Assembly: GCF_010614805.1 (NCBI RefSeq)
Contig: NZ_JAAFZC010000004.1
Location: forward strand, 62,001-126,000
Reading direction: 5' to 3'
Origin: Pseudooceanicola aestuarii
GTDB taxonomy: Bacteria; Pseudomonadota; Alphaproteobacteria; Rhodobacterales; Rhodobacteraceae
DNA: 64,000 nt
Under the pieces are notes generated by a model that saw only the letters and a list, made by a program, of their open reading frames with translations, did not search any database and was not told where the DNA came from. The translations under genes and the position numbers were made by a program. Below are positions 43,425-51,591 of this stretch, piece by piece (within the stretch, counting starts at the first letter, position 1; every line of letters starts with the position of its first letter).

Positions 43425-45128
43425 ATGCTGCGCCAGTTCTTCGAATATTACCGCCCGTGGAAGGCGCTGTTCTGGCTCGATTTCGGCTGTGCGGTCCTGT
43501 CCGGCCTGCTGGAGCTGGCCTTTCCGCTGGCGGTACAGGCCTTCATCGACCGGCTGCTGCCGTCGGGCGATCTGTCGCTGACCGTGATCGCCGCCGTGGG
43601 GCTGCTGCTGATCTACGTGGTCAACGCGGGGCTGATGGCCATCGTGATCTATTGGGGTCACATGCTGGGCATCAACATCGAGACGGAGATGCGCCGTCGT
43701 GCCTTCGACCACCTGCAACGGCTGTCCTTTTCCTACTTCGACCGGGTTCGCACCGGCAAGCTGGTCGCCCGCGTCACCCGTGATCTGGAAGAGATCGGAG
43801 AGGTCGCCCACCACGGTCCCGAGGATCTGTTCATCGCCATCATGACCTTTGTCGGGGCGTTTCTGCTGATGCTGACGATCCACCCCGGCCTGGCGCTGAT
43901 TACCGCCACCATCGTACCCGCCTGCGTCGCCATCGTGGCCGTCTACGGTGGGCGGATGACCCGCACCTGGCGGGAGATCTATTCCCGTGTCGCCGCGTTC
44001 AACGTCCGGCTGGAGGAAAACGTGGGCGGGATGCGGGTGGTGCAGGCCTTTGCCAACGAAGCCCATGAAAGCGCGCTGTTTGCCCGCGACAATGAGGGCT
44101 ATCGCAAGACGAAACTGTCGGCCTACCGGGTGATGGCGGCCTCTTCGGCGTTGAACTACATGGGGATGCGCCTGATCCAGGTGGTCGTGATGGTCGCCGG
44201 AGCGGTCTTTGTGCTGAACGGCGGGCTGACCACCGGCGGCTTCGTCGCTTTCCTGCTGCTGGTCGGCGTGTTCTTCCGTCCGCTGGACAAGATCGCCGCC
44301 GTGATCGAGGTCTATCCCCGTGGCATCGCCGGGTTCCGCCGCTATCAGGAGCTGATGCAGACACGGCCCGACATCGCCGACAGCCCCCGCGCCCGCGCTG
44401 CGCCGGACTTCGCGGGCCAGGTCCGGTTCGAGGGCGTGGGCTTTGACTACGGCGACGAGCGGCCGGTGCTGCACGACATCTCGCTGACCGTGCAGCCGGG
44501 GGAAACCATGGCCTTTGTCGGGCCATCTGGGGCGGGGAAGACGACGCTGCTGTCGCTGGTGCCGCGCTTCTACCAGCCCCAGGCCGGTCGAATCCTGATC
44601 GATGGGCAGGACAGCCGCGACATGACCCTGCACAGTCTGCGGCGCCAGATCGGGCTGGTCAGCCAGGATGTCTTTCTGTTCGGTGGCACCCTGCGCGAAA
44701 ACATCGCCTACGGTCGCCTGGACGCCAGCGAGGACGAGATCCTGCAAGCCGCCGACCGCGCCCAGCTGAGCGAGATGATCGCCGGGCTGCCCGCCGGCCT
44801 GGACACGGTGGTGGGCGAACGCGGGGTGATGCTGTCGGGCGGCCAGAAACAGCGCGTCGCCATCGCTCGCGCCTTCCTGAAGAATCCCCCGATCCTGATC
44901 CTGGACGAGGCGACATCGGCGCTGGACACCGAAACCGAACGGCTGATCCAGGCGGCGCTGACCGACCTGTCGCGCGACCGGACGACGCTGGTCATCGCCC
45001 ACCGCCTGGGCACGATCCGCGACGCCGACCGCATCGCGGTGATGGACGCGGGCCGCATTGTCGAGCTGGGCACCGACGCGGAACTGCGCCGGGCCAGTGG
45101 GCGCTACGCCAGCCTCAGCACCGCCTGA
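43425..45128 (+). CDS. ABC exporter, fused permease-ATPase (MsbA-like)
   Basis: A 567-residue half-transporter. Six membrane segments occupy about 1-300; the ATPase (about 340-567) has Walker A GPSGAGKTT, signature LSGGQKQRVAIARAFL and Walker B ILILDEATSALD. Closest in form to lipid/multidrug exporters of the MsbA/MdlB group. It stands alone after the patatin-like gene, 126 bp downstream. The 19-bp gap to the convergent kinase holds no clear terminator. Substrate unknown. Confidence 0.93.
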   Translation: MLRQFFEYYRPWKALFWLDFGCAVLSGLLELAFPLAVQAFIDRLLPSGDLSLTVIAAVGLLLIYVVNAGLMAIVIYWGHMLGINIETEMRRRAFDHLQRLSFSYFDRVRTGKLVARVTRDLEEIGEVAHHGPEDLFIAIMTFVGAFLLMLTIHPGLALITATIVPACVAIVAVYGGRMTRTWREIYSRVAAFNVRLEENVGGMRVVQAFANEAHESALFARDNEGYRKTKLSAYRVMAASSALNYMGMRLIQVVVMVAGAVFVLNGGLTTGGFVAFLLLVGVFFRPLDKIAAVIEVYPRGIAGFRRYQELMQTRPDIADSPRARAAPDFAGQVRFEGVGFDYGDERPVLHDISLTVQPGETMAFVGPSGAGKTTLLSLVPRFYQPQAGRILIDGQDSRDMTLHSLRRQIGLVSQDVFLFGGTLRENIAYGRLDASEDEILQAADRAQLSEMIAGLPAGLDTVVGERGVMLSGGQKQRVAIARAFLKNPPILILDEATSALDTETERLIQAALTDLSRDRTTLVIAHRLGTIRDADRIAVMDAGRIVELGTDAELRRASGRYASLSTA

Positions 45129-45147
45129 GCGGCGACAGGCCGGCCCG

Positions 45148-46572
45148 CTAGAGGGTGGGGCTGCGCCGGGCAATCACCCTCGTCCGGCGCAGCCGCAAGG
45201 CCGCCACCGCACCCGGATCAGGCAGCCAACCGGGTTCGCCATCCGGCCCCGCATCTGCGGCGGCGACTGACGCTCCGATACCCTGCAATCCCAGCATCGC
45301 CGCCCCGAACAGGGACAGGTCGTCACCCGACGCGCGGGCCAGGGGACGGGCCAGCACCGCGCTGATCGTCTCGGCCCAGCCGGGCAGTTTCGCGCCACCC
45401 CCACCCAGACAGACCCGCGTCGCCCCCAGCCCGGCATCGGCCAGCGCGTCAAAACTGTCCGCGATGTCAAAGGCCACGCCTTCCTGAAATGCGGCGACCA
45501 GATCGACCATGTCGTGATCTGCCGTTACCCCCATGATCTGAGCGGTTTCCGCCCTGTCGAACCGCGGAGAGCCGGAGCCAAGCAAGTACGGAAGAACCAG
45601 TGGCCGGGTCTCCACCGGTCGCCGCGCGGCGGCACTGGACAGGCGCATCAGCCAAGGGTTGCGCGCCTCCTGCGTGCCCGACAATCGGTGCAGCCAGTCC
45701 AATACCGCGCCACCATTGAAATGCGACGCCAGCGCAAAGCGGCCGCCGATACCATCCAGATGACAGGTCAGCTTGCCACGCAGGTCGTCACGCAGATCTG
45801 GCATGGCGGCCAGCACCGTGGCCGAGGTGCCGATGGTGATCGCGGCATCGCACCGTCGCGCCAGCCCGACCCCGATCGCCGCCGCGCCCATGTCCCCCGT
45901 CCCGGTTATCAGCGGTACGCCCTGCGGGAGATCCAACCGCGCGGCCCAGTCGGCGTTCAACACCCCGTCACGCTGGTCGGCGCACATCATTCGGGGCAAT
46001 TGGTCCCGATGCAGATCCGCGCCGGTGATCAGATCGTCGTGGAATGCGCCGGACCCGATGTCGACCAGCAACAGATTGGCGAGATCACCGGGGTCGGAGG
46101 CAAGGCTGCCGCCCAGCCGATGCCGCAACAGATCCTTCGGCGCCAGAACGCTGACCGGGCGGGCCCCCTCGTCCAGGGCCTGTCGGATCTTGGCCCGCCC
46201 GAAGTGGGTTCCGTCCAGGTTTCCGGTCAGATCTGCGACGGCCGCATCGGTGGACAGGTACGGCGTGCATTGGGTGTCCGCCAGGGTGCGCACCGGCGCC
46301 ACCGGATCGCCCGTCCCATCGACAAGGCACGGCGCGCTCATATGGCCGGTAAAGACGATGGCATCGATCTGCCCCCCCGCGCGCGTCACCGCCGCGCGCC
46401 CGGCCACGGCAAGGGCTGCGAACCACTCCGCCGGGGATTGCTCCGCCACGCCGGAACGGCGCCGGGACGTGGCAATGGGCGCACTGGCCAGGGCATGCAC
46501 CTGCAAAGCCGTGTCCAGCACACCCGCCTTCAACGACCCTGTGCCCAGGTCAATCGCCAGAACCCGCGTCAT
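45148..46572 (-). CDS. FGGY carbohydrate kinase (kinase 1)
   Basis: A 474-residue FGGY kinase, likely phosphorylating a polyol, ketose or sugar acid. The first phosphate motif is LAIDLGTGSLKAG; ITGTGDMGAAAIGVG carries the catalytic Asp region. CLGGGGAKLPGWAETISAVLARPL is the C-terminal adenosine loop. Length and motifs fit XylB-type kinases. It starts 3 bp after the phosphotriesterase-like gene, so the two form an operon; with the second FGGY kinase at 55 kb the locus has two. Confidence 0.9.
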   Translation of the reverse strand: MTRVLAIDLGTGSLKAGVLDTALQVHALASAPIATSRRRSGVAEQSPAEWFAALAVAGRAAVTRAGGQIDAIVFTGHMSAPCLVDGTGDPVAPVRTLADTQCTPYLSTDAAVADLTGNLDGTHFGRAKIRQALDEGARPVSVLAPKDLLRHRLGGSLASDPGDLANLLLVDIGSGAFHDDLITGADLHRDQLPRMMCADQRDGVLNADWAARLDLPQGVPLITGTGDMGAAAIGVGLARRCDAAITIGTSATVLAAMPDLRDDLRGKLTCHLDGIGGRFALASHFNGGAVLDWLHRLSGTQEARNPWLMRLSSAAARRPVETRPLVLPYLLGSGSPRFDRAETAQIMGVTADHDMVDLVAAFQEGVAFDIADSFDALADAGLGATRVCLGGGGAKLPGWAETISAVLARPLARASGDDLSLFGAAMLGLQGIGASVAAADAGPDGEPGWLPDPGAVAALRLRRTRVIARRSPTL

Positions 46573-46575
46573 GGC

Positions 46576-47553
46576 TCAGCCTTCGCGAAAGGCAAAGGCC
46601 TTCTGCGGGTTCACGACAAAGAACTTGTGCAGCAGCGCCGCGCCGTCGAACCCGGCTTCGCCGGCCTCTTCGATGAAGCGCGGGCGCCATTTGTCCAGGA
46701 TGAACCCCATGCCCAGCCCACCTTCGCCGTAGCTGGCGAACATGGTGCGCCGGGCGATGTCGCCACCGATCATCACCTGGTCCTCATGGCCCCAGCGGAC
46801 CAGATCCAGGATACAGCGGGTGCGGACGTCCTCGGAATGATATTTCGCCCGCGTGATCCCGTCGAAGGACATGAAGGCACCGGTTTCCGCGACCTTGCGA
46901 TGTGTCCAGGGGTCGGGGTTGCGATCCAGGTGAGCGATGGTCAGGTATCGCGGATCGACGCGCTCTTCGTTGACGATATCCATCTGTTCCAGAGCCATGG
47001 TGCCCATCTCCGTATGCGAATGGATCGGCGCACCTGTCTCCTTGTGAGCATCAAGAACGCCGCGCATGATCTTGATCTCACTGGTGTTCATCGTGTTGTA
47101 CCCGGTGCCGAACTTGACCACGCCGCCGCGAATGTCGGTGCCGTCCATGCCGGTTTCGACCTCGCCCGTGACATGTGCACGGATGTCCGCCCGCGACATC
47201 GAATCGATCCAGGCCTGGAAGGTGACATCGCGGCCCGGAATCTTCGCCGGCCACATGATGGATTTGTTGAATCCTGCTGTGGCGATGATCGTCACGCCCG
47301 CCTCGTTCGCGATCCTTTTGACGACGCCGACATCACGCCCGTAATCGATCGCCGTGGCGTCGTAGATGGTGGTTCCCCCGGCGGCCTTGAACAAGTCCAG
47401 CTCTGCCTTGGACTTCTCCGGGCTGTCGAGAAGAAAATCATCCTGACCCTTCTCCTTCCACAAGGCAGGGACGCAATAGATGTGGTCATGGCAGTACATT
47501 GTCCCCAGGTCCGAGACATCGACATCACCGTTGACGGTACGCGCGAAAGGCAT
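46576..47553 (-). CDS. Phosphotriesterase-family hydrolase 1 (lactonase-like)
   Basis: A 325-residue amidohydrolase-fold enzyme. All expected binuclear-metal ligands are visible: H22 and H24 (CHDH), carboxylated lysine K147 (GVVKFGT), H180 (IHSHTE), H208 (IAHLDR) and D265 (GGDIAR). Many PTE-family proteins are sugar lactonases or lactone-phosphate hydrolases, not organophosphatases; the sugar context favours that. Cotranscribed with FGGY kinase 1 and divergent from the second PTE protein across a 147-bp promoter region. Confidence 0.88.
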   Translation of the reverse strand: MPFARTVNGDVDVSDLGTMYCHDHIYCVPALWKEKGQDDFLLDSPEKSKAELDLFKAAGGTTIYDATAIDYGRDVGVVKRIANEAGVTIIATAGFNKSIMWPAKIPGRDVTFQAWIDSMSRADIRAHVTGEVETGMDGTDIRGGVVKFGTGYNTMNTSEIKIMRGVLDAHKETGAPIHSHTEMGTMALEQMDIVNEERVDPRYLTIAHLDRNPDPWTHRKVAETGAFMSFDGITRAKYHSEDVRTRCILDLVRWGHEDQVMIGGDIARRTMFASYGEGGLGMGFILDKWRPRFIEEAGEAGFDGAALLHKFFVVNPQKAFAFREG

Positions 47554-47568
47554 GGCACTCTCCGTATG

Positions 47569-47580
47569 AAAATTATTTCC
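47569..47580 (+). promoter_or_regulatory. Locus motif copy 1 (candidate RpiR site)
   Basis: AAAATTATTTCC, part of GAAA-ATTA-TTTC, 16-27 bp upstream of the PTE-1 start. It matches 11 of 12 bases of the site at 50271-50282. Confidence 0.5.
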
Positions 47581-47633
47581 GTTATAGAACTACCATATTT
47601 TTCTGAGTTTTGAACGATGAATTCCATTTCTGA

Positions 47634-47645
47634 GAAAATAATTGC
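47634..47645 (-). promoter_or_regulatory. Locus motif copy 2, opposite strand
   Basis: On the minus strand this reads GCAATTATTTTC, matching 10 of 12 bases of the 50271 site. A TTTCTGAG direct repeat (47600-47607, 47627-47634) lies between copies 1 and 2. Together they occupy both sides of the divergent PTE promoter region. Confidence 0.5.
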
Positions 47646-47700
47646 CAATCCTGATAGGCGTTGCTAGCCTCGCCACGAATTTCAAATCAGGGAGTGCCGC

Positions 47701-48615
47701 ATGGGCAATATCCGCACAGTGAACGGAGACATCAGCGCGGACGGGTTGGGGCTGATCTACAGCCATGAGCACCTGATCACCTGCCCGCCGCCAGTACAGA
47801 AGGATCGCGACCTCGAACTGGACAGCTACGAATGCTCCCTGCAGGAGCTGAAGATCTTTCGCGACGTCGGCGGCACCTTGCTGGTCGAGGCGACGACCCT
47901 GGACTACGGTCGCGATCCCGACCAGATGGCCCGCATGTCGCGGGAGGCGAATGTCCCGGTGGTCGCCGTGTCCGGCTTCAACAAGGCGGCCTATTTCCCG
48001 CTCTGGATCGAAACGACCTCCCTGAACGGCATCGCGGACAAGCTGATCCGCGACGTGACCGAAGGCATGGACGGTGGTCCGCACAAGGCCGGACACCTGA
48101 AATCCGGGGGCAGCTACAATTTCATCCACCCGCTGGAGGACAAGACCACCCGCGCCGTGGCCCGTGCCCATCACGAAACCGGCGCGCCGATCTGGCTGCA
48201 CACGGAGGCCGGGACCATGGGCAACGAGATGCTGGATATCCTCCAGGACGAGGGCGTCGACCTATCCGAAGTGGTCGTCGGGCATTGCGACCGCAACGCG
48301 GACCCGTACTATCACCAAAGTCTGGCCAACAGGGGCGCGCATGTGCAATTCGACGGGGTGGGTAAGGTCAAGTATCACCCCGACAGCACCCGCATTGCCT
48401 GCATCAAGGCGATGTTGGACGCCGGACATGGCAGCCGTCTGCTGATCTCAGGTGACATGGGCCGCGCCGCCTACCTGGCAGGCTATGGTGGCGGACCGGG
48501 CTTTGCCTATATCGCGACGAAATTCATCCCGCGGATGCGGGCAGAGGGCATTTCCGACAACGCGATCGAACAGATTTTCAAGAAGACCCCCGCCGCCTGG
48601 CTGGCCAAGTTCTGA
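47701..48615 (+). CDS. Phosphotriesterase-family hydrolase 2 (lactonase-like)
   Basis: A 304-residue paralogue of the divergent PTE protein; both open with TVNGD. Metal ligands are H22/H24 (SHEH), lysine K134 (AGHLKSGG), H167 (WLHTEAG), H195 (VGHCDRN) and D252 (SGDMGR), so it should be active. The two differ markedly outside the metal site, suggesting different lactones or anomers. It is followed 11 bp later by a creatininase-family gene. Confidence 0.88.
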   Translation: MGNIRTVNGDISADGLGLIYSHEHLITCPPPVQKDRDLELDSYECSLQELKIFRDVGGTLLVEATTLDYGRDPDQMARMSREANVPVVAVSGFNKAAYFPLWIETTSLNGIADKLIRDVTEGMDGGPHKAGHLKSGGSYNFIHPLEDKTTRAVARAHHETGAPIWLHTEAGTMGNEMLDILQDEGVDLSEVVVGHCDRNADPYYHQSLANRGAHVQFDGVGKVKYHPDSTRIACIKAMLDAGHGSRLLISGDMGRAAYLAGYGGGPGFAYIATKFIPRMRAEGISDNAIEQIFKKTPAAWLAKF

Positions 48616-48626
48616 ACGGACCAAAC

Positions 48627-49352
48627 ATGACCATCGTAGAATCGAAGTACCTGTCCCGCGACGCCTTTGCCGCGCGGATCGCCAAGTGCCCCGTGGCCAT
48701 CCTGCCGCTGGGCGCGACGGAGCAGCATGGCTATCACATGCCGCTGGGCACCGACACGATCCTGGCAGAGTTCTTCTCCAGGCGTATTGCGGAGGCGACC
48801 GGCGCCACCGTCCTGCCCGCGATGCCCTTCGGCTATTCCTGGGTTTGGCGCGACGCGCCCGGCACCGTGACGCTGGACCAGAAAGTCATGGAAGACGTCA
48901 TTTGCAACGTCGCCGAAAGCCTGGTGCCCGCGGGCGTCAAGCACCTGATCCTGGTCAACGGGCACGAGGCCAATTCCGCAACGATGAAATATGCGACCCG
49001 GCGGATGTGGGACCATCCCGATATCGACGTCTGGCGTCTGTTTTACCCGAACCTCGCGGAAGAGCTGAAGCAACATTGCGAAAGCCCGACCTGGCACGGG
49101 ATCGTCCATGCCTGTGAATTCGAAACCTCACTCATGCTGGCCATCGCCCCCGAAACGGTGGAAATGGACAAGGCCGTCGCCGAATATCCCGAACGCGATG
49201 CCGGGTATTTCCACGGCGGGCGCCCGATGGGGGAATTGTCCAGAAGCGGCGTATTCGGCGACGCGACCAAGGGCACGGCCGAAAAGGGGCACGCCATGGT
49301 CGAGACCTTCACGACCCGCATGGTCGACATGGTCCGGGAAATTTGTGCCTGA
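48627..49352 (+). CDS. Creatininase family hydrolase
   Basis: A 241-residue metal-dependent amidohydrolase of the creatininase fold. Metal/catalytic positions E32 and H34 (TEQHG), D43 (GTDT), H113 (VNGHEAN) and E164 (CEFETS) are present. Family members open cyclic amides or hydrolyse aminosugar-like or lactone substrates (creatininase, MftE, ArfB). Placement between a lactonase-like gene and a sugar regulator suggests ring opening of a sugar-derived compound. No creatine genes are nearby. Confidence 0.88.
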   Translation: MTIVESKYLSRDAFAARIAKCPVAILPLGATEQHGYHMPLGTDTILAEFFSRRIAEATGATVLPAMPFGYSWVWRDAPGTVTLDQKVMEDVICNVAESLVPAGVKHLILVNGHEANSATMKYATRRMWDHPDIDVWRLFYPNLAEELKQHCESPTWHGIVHACEFETSLMLAIAPETVEMDKAVAEYPERDAGYFHGGRPMGELSRSGVFGDATKGTAEKGHAMVETFTTRMVDMVREICA

Positions 49353-49402
49353 CCCGGCTTTGCCGTTAATCTCGGGGCCGCATCGGACAGGAGAGCGCCC
49401 AA

Positions 49403-50266
49403 GTGAATGATATCTTCAGCCGCATCGGCAAGACTCTCCCCGATCTGAAACGGGCCGAACGGCGTATTGCGGAGCTGATCCTTTCGGACGTGGACCTGGT
49501 GCTGAAAGGGTCGATCACCGAAGTGGCGGAGGCGGCCTCCGTCTCCGCCTCCTCCATCACCCGGTTTTCGCGCATGTTCGGCGCCGAAGGGTTCAAGGAT
49601 CTGAAACTGTCGATCGCCCAGGCCCGCAGTGCGCAAAGTCCGTTCGCCCACCAATCGGTTCAGGACCTGGATGAACGCGCCATCGCAGGTGGCCAACTGG
49701 AGGAGATGTATCTTCAGCAGATCACCTCTTCTCTGCGGTCAACCTATGCTTCCCTCGACGCCATCGCCCTGACCGATGCCATCGCCGCGCTGCGGTCCGC
49801 GCGCAGAGTGCGGTTCTTCGGTGTCGCGGTATCCGGGTTGATGGCGGAAGAGGCCTCCATGCGGTTGATGCGCCTGGGGCTGGATGCCTCCTATGTCGGC
49901 GACAGCCATTTCCGCCGGATCGCCTCGACCTTGCTGAGGCCTGACGACGTTGCCGTCGTCATCTCTCACACCGGGCGGTCACAGGAAACGATCGAGGCCG
50001 CTGAAATTGCGCGCGGCGCCGGTGCGACGGTGATCGGGATCAGCGCGCCGCACAATCCGCTCACCCAGTTCTGCGACATTCTGATCGGCGTCTCTGTCTA
50101 CGAGGAGATCGACATCTACACGCCGTCGATTTCGCATTTTTCCTACCATTACGTCATCGGCCTGATCGCCTTTCACATCGGACAATCTTCCGCCCTGAAC
50201 CGGGCCGAGCTTCTGGAGAAGATCAAAGGCGGGCTCGCGCGGGGCCAGATCGAATCCGAATCCTGA
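49403..50266 (+). CDS. RpiR/MurR family transcriptional regulator
   Basis: A 287-residue regulator: RpiR helix-turn-helix (about 1-77, ITEVAEAASVSASSITRFSRMFG) and a SIS sugar-phosphate domain (about 120-250, RVRFFGVAVSGLMAEEASMRLMRLGL; VVISHTGRSQETIEAAEIARGAG). GTG 49403 follows AGGAGAG. It lies in the middle of the sugar locus and upstream of the transporter, so it is probably its regulator, responding to a phosphorylated intermediate made by one of the FGGY kinases. Confidence 0.92.
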   Translation: MNDIFSRIGKTLPDLKRAERRIAELILSDVDLVLKGSITEVAEAASVSASSITRFSRMFGAEGFKDLKLSIAQARSAQSPFAHQSVQDLDERAIAGGQLEEMYLQQITSSLRSTYASLDAIALTDAIAALRSARRVRFFGVAVSGLMAEEASMRLMRLGLDASYVGDSHFRRIASTLLRPDDVAVVISHTGRSQETIEAAEIARGAGATVIGISAPHNPLTQFCDILIGVSVYEEIDIYTPSISHFSYHYVIGLIAFHIGQSSALNRAELLEKIKGGLARGQIESES

Positions 50267-50270
50267 AATA

Positions 50271-50282
50271 AAAATTATTTTC
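50271..50282 (+). promoter_or_regulatory. Locus motif copy 3 (upstream of sugar importer)
   Basis: AAAATTATTTTC, inside the AT-rich 134-bp gap before the binding-protein gene. It shares 11/12 and 10/12 bases with the two sites in the divergent PTE promoter, 2.7 kb away. Confidence 0.5.
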
Positions 50283-50290
50283 AAAATATT

Positions 50291-50308
50291 TATTGAGTTT
50301 TCTCAATA
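50291..50308. promoter_or_regulatory. Inverted repeat TATTGAG-TTTT-CTCAATA before importer genes
   Basis: A perfect 7-bp-arm inverted repeat with TTTT loop, immediately after motif copy 3 and about 95 bp upstream of ATG 50401. TGAGTTTT also occurs in the PTE promoter region (47604-47611). It may be an operator, or a weak terminator for the RpiR transcript. Confidence 0.5.
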
Positions 50309-50400
50309 TCTTACAGCATCTACGGCCATAATGGGAAATCTTTACAAAAGTACGCACCTTGTTATCGTGCTCGGTACCAACAGGAACCCGAGGTCAAAAA

Positions 50401-51474
50401 ATGCCCAAGTCATACTCTGCCGCGCTTGCCGCGCTACTCCTTTCCTCCACAGCCGTCCTTGCGCAGGATATCACGTTGCACCCCGATATCGGCCCCGCCG
50501 AGGATGCCGCGCCCGTCGATGTCGGCCGCTATGCGGACCGGCGCGACGGCTCTTATGTCGTGGGGTTCTCCAACGTCGCGGTGGTCAACAGCTGGACCGC
50601 GCAGCTGGTGGAAGAAGCCGCCTACCGCGCCTCCACCCTGCCACAGATCGAACGCTACATCGTCACGGATGCCAACAACGACCCGTCCAAACAGGTCTCT
50701 GACGTCGAGGACATGCTGGCCCAGGGCGCGGATGCCATCGTGATCAACCCGGCCAATCCGGTCGCGCTGGTTCCGGTGCTGGAACGTGCCTACGACGAGG
50801 GCGTTGTGGTGATCGCGGTCACCGCAGATGCCAATACCGACAAACTGACCGCCCGCATCATGGCAGATCAGGTCAAGTTCGGAACCACCGGCGGCGAATT
50901 TCTGGCCGAAGCCATGGATGGCAAGGGTAAGGTCATCGCGCTCCGTGGGATTGCGGGCCTGTCGGTCGATGATGACCGTTTCAACGGGATGAAAGCCGTC
51001 CTGGACGAATATCCCGACATCGAGATCATCGCCGAGGAATACGCCTCCTGGTCCTATGACCAGGGCCGGCAGGCCTGCGAAAGCCTGGCACTGGCCCATC
51101 CGCAGATCGACGGCGTCTGGTCTTCCGGTGGCGCCATGACCCAGGCCTGTGTAGAGGTCTTCAACGAATTCGGTCGTGACCTGATTCCCATGACCGGCGA
51201 AGCCAACAACGGGTTCTTCCGCACTTGGTCGGAAAACCAGGACGCCGGGTTCGATTCGATCGCGCCGCAGAACCCCTCCTGGGCCGTGGGCGAGGGGATC
51301 GCGCTGGCGGTCGCCATTCTCGAGGGCCAGGAGGTCTCCGACTTCTACAAGGTCACGGCCGATCCCTATACCGCCGCAGATCTGGAGACGCTGTATCGCC
51401 CCGACCTGAACGACAGCTACTGGGTCGGCTCCACCATGTCCGAAGAAAAGTTGCAGGATCTCTTCGGCAACTGA
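50401..51474 (+). CDS. Ribose-type ABC binding protein
   Basis: A 357-residue Peripla_BP_4 protein with a Sec signal (about 1-21, AVLAQD). It has the sugar-binding pattern NNDPSKQVSDVEDMLAQGADAIVINPANP. GAGG precedes ATG 50401; an upstream frame to 50359 has no signal-peptide logic. It binds a sugar or sugar acid for the RbsABC-type importer; a hairpin follows its stop. Confidence 0.92.
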   Translation: MPKSYSAALAALLLSSTAVLAQDITLHPDIGPAEDAAPVDVGRYADRRDGSYVVGFSNVAVVNSWTAQLVEEAAYRASTLPQIERYIVTDANNDPSKQVSDVEDMLAQGADAIVINPANPVALVPVLERAYDEGVVVIAVTADANTDKLTARIMADQVKFGTTGGEFLAEAMDGKGKVIALRGIAGLSVDDDRFNGMKAVLDEYPDIEIIAEEYASWSYDQGRQACESLALAHPQIDGVWSSGGAMTQACVEVFNEFGRDLIPMTGEANNGFFRTWSENQDAGFDSIAPQNPSWAVGEGIALAVAILEGQEVSDFYKVTADPYTAADLETLYRPDLNDSYWVGSTMSEEKLQDLFGN

Positions 51475-51499
51475 TCCGGATCGGATCCTCGCGCCATCC

Positions 51500-51524
51500 G
51501 GGCGCGCGCCACCGGTGCGCGCCC
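51500..51524 (+). other. Intercistronic GC-rich hairpin after the ribose-type binding protein gene
   Basis: GGGCGCGC (51500-51507) / GCGCGCCC (51517-51524) with a 9-nt loop, 25 bp after the stop and 67 bp before the ATPase ATG. It is the fourth of four binding-protein genes in this window to carry one. Confidence 0.7.
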
Positions 51525-51591
51525 GCCCTCTCACCCTATCGTGCCCCTGCCCGCTGTCCGGGGACGGGCACAGCAAAGTGAACATCACCGC

